The translations under genes and the position numbers were made by a program. The notes below the pieces were generated by a model. The model saw only the letters and a program-made list of their open reading frames with translations, was not told where the DNA came from and made no database searches. DNA of 18,512 nt from Chloroflexota bacterium (GTDB lineage Bacteria > Chloroflexota > Anaerolineae > UBA7937 > JACPPX01): contig JACPWV010000128.1 in assembly GCA_016196905.1 (NCBI GenBank), forward strand, positions 1-18,512, given 5' to 3'. Positions 15,596 through 18,512 of this stretch are shown one piece after another (within the stretch, counting starts at the first letter, position 1; every line of letters begins with the position of its first letter).

Positions 15596-16489
15596 CTACA
15601 GGAGGCCCAGGTGTTCGAGATCCTGCCAGAGCAGGTCCTTCTCCTGATCACTGAGGTCGCGCCAGGGAGGGCGGGTGTGGGTCTCGGGCAAGCCGCCCAT
15701 CACGTGCAGCATGTACTTGAGGGCGGCGATCGAAGGGTATTTATCCAGGAGCGCCCGAACCTGGCTCAGCCGCCTCTGGGGCCCGGCGCTGTCGTCCCGC
15801 TTGCGAAACGCCTGGTAAACCTCGCCCACCAAGGTGGGGAAGACATTGGCCACCGCGGAAACGATCCCCATGGCCCCGGCCCGAAGCGCCTCCTGGGCGT
15901 GCTCATCGCTTCCCACATAGATGGCCAGATCCGGGAAGCGCTCGACGTAGGCGCGGATGTGCTCCACATCCTTGCTGGAATCTTTGAGCCCCAGCACCCC
16001 ACCCGCCTGCCTTTTGAGCAGGGCCTCGATCAGCTCGGGCTCCAGGGCCACTCCCGAGTAATGGGGGATGTTGTAGAGGAGGATGCCGCGACCGGCGGGC
16101 ACCGCCTCGGCCAAGAGCGTCCGATAATAGGCCACCAACCCTTCACGCGGCACCCCTTTGAAATAATAAGGGGGGATCACCAGGACAGCCGCCGCCCCCT
16201 TTTCGAGGGCATGTCGGGTCAGCTCGATCGCCTCGGGGAGCGCGGGGGAGCCGGTGCCCACCCAAAAGGGGATCCCCTCGGCCGCCCCCGCCACCACCTC
16301 CGCGATGCGTTTGCGCTCGGCGACGGTGAGCGAGGCGAACTCTCCGTTGGTGCCGGTGACCAGCACACCATCGATCCCGCGCCGACGCAGGTAATCGATA
16401 TGGGCGGGGATCCAATCCCAGTCGACCCGCGCGCCGCGCGCTGTGAAGGGGGTAACCATGGCGGCGATCACTCCACGGATCTCAGCCAT
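15596..16489 (-). CDS. DapA/NAL-family lyase (dihydrodipicolinate synthase-like)
   Basis: 297 residues with a TIM-barrel of the N-acetylneuraminate lyase/DHDPS family, class I aldolases that use a lysine Schiff base. Seen: IAAMVTPFTARGARVDW (8-24), VLVTGTNGEFASLTVAERKR (42-61) with the pyruvate-binding motif reading GTNGE instead of the usual G(T/S)TGE, VIPPYYFKG (104-112), LLYNIPHYSG (137-146, Tyr139), and VLGLKDSSKD (165-174, Schiff-base Lys169). The pyruvate-binding Thr changed to Asn and the lack of lysine-pathway neighbours argue for another 2-keto-acid aldolase rather than true dapA. It lies 50 bases downstream of the DUF255 gene. The ribosome site is weak (AGGTGAG). Confidence 0.9.
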   Translation of the reverse strand: MAEIRGVIAAMVTPFTARGARVDWDWIPAHIDYLRRRGIDGVLVTGTNGEFASLTVAERKRIAEVVAGAAEGIPFWVGTGSPALPEAIELTRHALEKGAAAVLVIPPYYFKGVPREGLVAYYRTLLAEAVPAGRGILLYNIPHYSGVALEPELIEALLKRQAGGVLGLKDSSKDVEHIRAYVERFPDLAIYVGSDEHAQEALRAGAMGIVSAVANVFPTLVGEVYQAFRKRDDSAGPQRRLSQVRALLDKYPSIAALKYMLHVMGGLPETHTRPPWRDLSDQEKDLLWQDLEHLGLL

Positions 16490-16523
16490 CTCACCTCACC
16501 TAAGCTTCTTGACCTGGGGGGGG

Positions 16524-16538
16524 TCCGCCTCGGGCGGA
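16524..16538. repeat. TCCGCCTCGGGCGGA palindrome just after the DUF255 stop
   Basis: 6-bp arms TCCGCC/GGCGGA around TCG. It lies in the 50-base gap between the DUF255 and DapA-like genes. Confidence 0.7.
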
Positions 16539-16539
16539 T

Positions 16540-18309
16540 TCAGGAGGCGCGTTGGAGAAAGGCCTGCACCTGAATAGGAATAGACTCCGGGTCGGTGATG
16601 GGTGCCGCGCAGGTCCCGTTGAAACAGACATAAGCCACCGGCTGAGCCTGGGGGAGGTAGCCTAGTTCATTCAGGCGGGACCCATCGGCCTGGGGATCCA
16701 GGACTTGAGCCACGCGGCGCGGCTCATACCCCCGCAGGCTGGCTGCCAAGAGCGCCTGCGTGCGAGGATCCGACTCAACCCCCACGATGGCCACCTCCAC
16801 GGGCGACTCCAGATAATCCATCACGGCCAGGGCGTAGCCGGCGGCCATGATCCCATAGCGAGGATACTCGTCCAGGAAGAACTCCAGGGTGCGCCGGGCG
16901 CGCTCGACATACTCCTGCCGGTGGGTTAGACGGGAGAGGCGCAGGAGAGCGCGCGCCATGAGTGCGTTCTCCTCTAGGGGTTTATCTCTCCAGCGCAGCC
17001 CGCCCAACGCATCGGGTTCAGCGGGACGATCGAAGAAGCCTCCCTCCTTTTCGTCCCACAGCTGAGACTCCGCCTCAACGATCAGGGCCTGCGCCCGATC
17101 GAAGTAGATGGAGCGGCCGCTCTGCTGGTAGGCATGGAGGAAAGCCCAGATCAAGTGAGCCTGATCCCCCAAGAGCCCAGGCAGTTGCGGGCCGCCCTGG
17201 ACCAGGTAGTGGGCTACCCCCTGGCCAGCGCGATAGGTCTCCACCCACAAGCGATCCAAGGTGCGCAGGGCGTGTTCCGCCAACTCCGGGCGACCTAGGA
17301 TCTGAGCCGCGCTGAGATACGCAAAGGCCATCCGAGCATTCCAATCGGTGTAAAGCGTGGTATCCACAGAGGGCGATTCTCGCTGGAGCCGTTCCAGAGG
17401 GTTCAGGGCGTAATATTCTTCATCGGCATTTTGGCTTCCCCAGAAGCCGCCCTCCTCCCCAGCGCGTAGGGAGCTCTCCACGTAGCGCAGGATGTCCTGG
17501 GCGGTTCGCTCACAGGCCGCCTCATCCAAAAGCTGGTAGGCGTCCAGATAGATCGCCAAATGCTTGGCGTTGTCCTCCAGCATCTTTTCGAAGTGGGGGA
17601 TGCTCCAATCCCGGGTGGTGGAGTAGCGGAAGAAGCCGCCCTCCACCGCATCGTAGATCCCCCCCGCGCTCATCTCCACCAAAGTTTTGACCACGATGCG
17701 CCGCAAGGTGACGTCCCTTGTGCGATGATAACGGGCCAGCGCCAACTCCAAGGCCTCGCTGTGAGGAAACTTGGGCTGATCCCCAAAGCCGCCGTAGTCC
17801 CGATCGAAGGAGGCCTCGATGGAGCGCTGCACGTCGTTGACCACCGCCGGGCTGAGGGGGACCTCGCCCGCCTTAGGCGGGCCCGCCGGCCGTCCGCCTG
17901 AGGCGGATCGCCGAGCCATCACCTCCTGGACTTGGCGGCTAATCTCCTCGCGGCGGTCCTGGTAATAGACGCTGATCTCCTTGAGGACCTGGCGGAACTG
18001 CTCGGGCGGGAGGTAAGTGGCGCCCCACAGCACCTCCCCATCGGGGGTGAGAAAGGCGGTGGTGGGCCAGCCGCCCATGTTGTAGCGACGGTTGATATCC
18101 GGCCGCCGGTCGGTATCTACGCGGATGGGGATGAAGCGGGTATTGATCAACTCAGCCGCTTCGTCATCCTCATAGGAGGTGCCATCCATCACATGGCACC
18201 AATGACACCACACCCCGCTGATGGACAAGAGGATGGGCTTGTCATCGCGCTTCGCCTGAGCGAAAGCCTCCTCGCCCCACTCGCCCCACTGGATCTTGGC
18301 GGGAAGCAC
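16540..18309 (-). CDS. DUF255 protein: thioredoxin-like domain plus alpha/alpha-toroid (YyaL/SPATA20 family)
   Basis: 589 residues from GTG 18309, with AGGGAG about 6 bases before it. The thioredoxin-like domain (1-125) has WGEEAFAQAKRDDKPILLSI, a WCHWCHVM redox motif (Cys35, Cys38), YEDDEAAELINTRFIPIRVD, DRRPDINRRY, and GGWPTTAFLTPDGEVL with the cis-Pro. Then comes the family segment DRDYGGFGDQPKFPHSEALE (169-188), GGIYDAVEGGFFRYSTTRDW and PHFEKMLEDNA, which belong to the six-hairpin glycosidase-like toroid running to the C-terminus. The biochemical role of the family is not settled. It is somewhat shorter than usual (about 650-700). Residues about 135-148 form a linker encoded largely by two palindromic repeats, absent from the fold logic of either domain. 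It leads the DapA-like and hydrolase genes. Confidence 0.93.
   Translation of the reverse strand: MLPAKIQWGEWGEEAFAQAKRDDKPILLSISGVWCHWCHVMDGTSYEDDEAAELINTRFIPIRVDTDRRPDINRRYNMGGWPTTAFLTPDGEVLWGATYLPPEQFRQVLKEISVYYQDRREEISRQVQEVMARRSASGGRPAGPPKAGEVPLSPAVVNDVQRSIEASFDRDYGGFGDQPKFPHSEALELALARYHRTRDVTLRRIVVKTLVEMSAGGIYDAVEGGFFRYSTTRDWSIPHFEKMLEDNAKHLAIYLDAYQLLDEAACERTAQDILRYVESSLRAGEEGGFWGSQNADEEYYALNPLERLQRESPSVDTTLYTDWNARMAFAYLSAAQILGRPELAEHALRTLDRLWVETYRAGQGVAHYLVQGGPQLPGLLGDQAHLIWAFLHAYQQSGRSIYFDRAQALIVEAESQLWDEKEGGFFDRPAEPDALGGLRWRDKPLEENALMARALLRLSRLTHRQEYVERARRTLEFFLDEYPRYGIMAAGYALAVMDYLESPVEVAIVGVESDPRTQALLAASLRGYEPRRVAQVLDPQADGSRLNELGYLPQAQPVAYVCFNGTCAAPITDPESIPIQVQAFLQRAS
17866..17882. 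repeat. GCCCGCCTTAGGCGGGC palindrome inside the DUF255 gene
   Basis: 17-bp perfect palindrome with one central base, in frame, encoding GPPKAGE-like sequence in the interdomain linker. Confidence 0.78.
17893..17907. repeat. TCCGCCTGAGGCGGA palindrome inside the DUF255 gene
   Basis: 15-bp perfect palindrome, 10 bases from the previous copy, in frame, encoding SASGG-type residues. Two family members stand in tandem within one linker. Confidence 0.78.
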
Positions 18310-18326
18310 TTAAAGCTCCCTACAGG

Positions 18327-18512
18327 TCATTCTGAGTACTCTACTTCCACCAACGACGCCTTCCTTCCCATTTCAGCAAGTTGTAACAGATGCCTGAAGT
18401 CGCCCCAGTTACTGAGCTGGGTTATCCGCACAGCACCATCGTAAGCTTGGCCAATGCAAGCCAGTATGTTCCCAAGGACCTCATAAATTTTCTCTAGCTC
18501 TCCAAGGGTCAC
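18327..18512 (-). CDS. Hypothetical protein, C-terminal part (cut by the right edge)
   Basis: 61 residues are visible, ending at TGA 18327. A GTG falls exactly at the window edge, so the true start is probably outside. The visible sequence has helical stretches (LGELEKIYEVLGNILACIGQ, then DFRHLLQLAEMGRKASLVEV) and an acidic end (VEVEYSE). I recognise no family. Base composition is less GC-rich than the DUF255 gene that starts 17 bases downstream on the same strand. A short chance frame cannot be excluded, but the codon pattern reads as coding. Confidence 0.45.
   Translation of the reverse strand: MTLGELEKIYEVLGNILACIGQAYDGAVRITQLSNWGDFRHLLQLAEMGRKASLVEVEYSE

Noticed and set aside
15578-16573. 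331-codon plus-strand open frame opposite the DapA-like gene
   Set aside because: Antisense shadow; no motif and no ribosome site or promoter.

Overview
The window is a GC-rich (about 60-65 %) bacterial chromosome segment. Most genes lie on the minus strand and are packed into short operons of housekeeping genes. I infer a Chloroflexota-type (Anaerolineae-like) bacterium. The reasons are the run bifunctional nuclease - DnaB - DnaD-like protein - DnaC/DnaI-like loader, stand-alone membrane zinc-ribbon proteins, and short interspersed palindromes. No rRNA or other marker is present, so the phylum is an inference.

Layout. 1-990: a partial archaeo-eukaryotic-primase-like gene (TOTE type) cut by the left edge, preceded by a small flavin split-barrel gene of lower GC. 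1004-2155: a family 9 glycosyltransferase. 2221-6240: a complete replication operon on the minus strand, running from a sigma-70-like promoter to a strong intrinsic terminator (bifunctional nuclease, DnaB helicase, DnaD-like protein, and a helicase loader with two AAA+ modules). A back-to-back promoter drives a small membrane double-zinc-ribbon gene rightward, which ends at its own terminator. 7015-11367: glycolytic enolase and pyruvate kinase flank a nuclease-like gene and an epimerase, all on the minus strand. 11474-11914: a small helical protein of unknown role. 12020-13186: cysteine desulfurase on the plus strand with promoter and terminator. 13390-14316: a membrane-anchored SPFH protein on the plus strand. 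14412-18309: a minus-strand group of alpha/beta hydrolase, DapA/NAL-family lyase and a thioredoxin-fold DUF255 protein. 18327-18512: the end of an unknown gene of lower GC.

Points that stand out. (1) At least eight copies of a 13-17 bp palindrome, consensus (T/C)CCGCCTNAGGCGG(A/G), are scattered through the window. Several lie in frame inside genes, where they encode SASGG- or PPKAGE-like linkers, and one supplies a stop codon. (2) Pyruvate kinase lacks about 73 residues holding its catalytic lysine and metal-binding acidic residues, with a clean in-frame junction. (3) The helicase loader is a tandem duplication of the AAA+ domain. Its N-terminal Cys motif can only be translated from a non-canonical start (ATC or CTG) inside the upstream dnaD-like gene. 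(4) The epimerase is broken by a single-base frameshift. Points 2 and 4 could be real lesions or assembly errors. I found no tRNA, rRNA, CRISPR array, transposase or phage gene.
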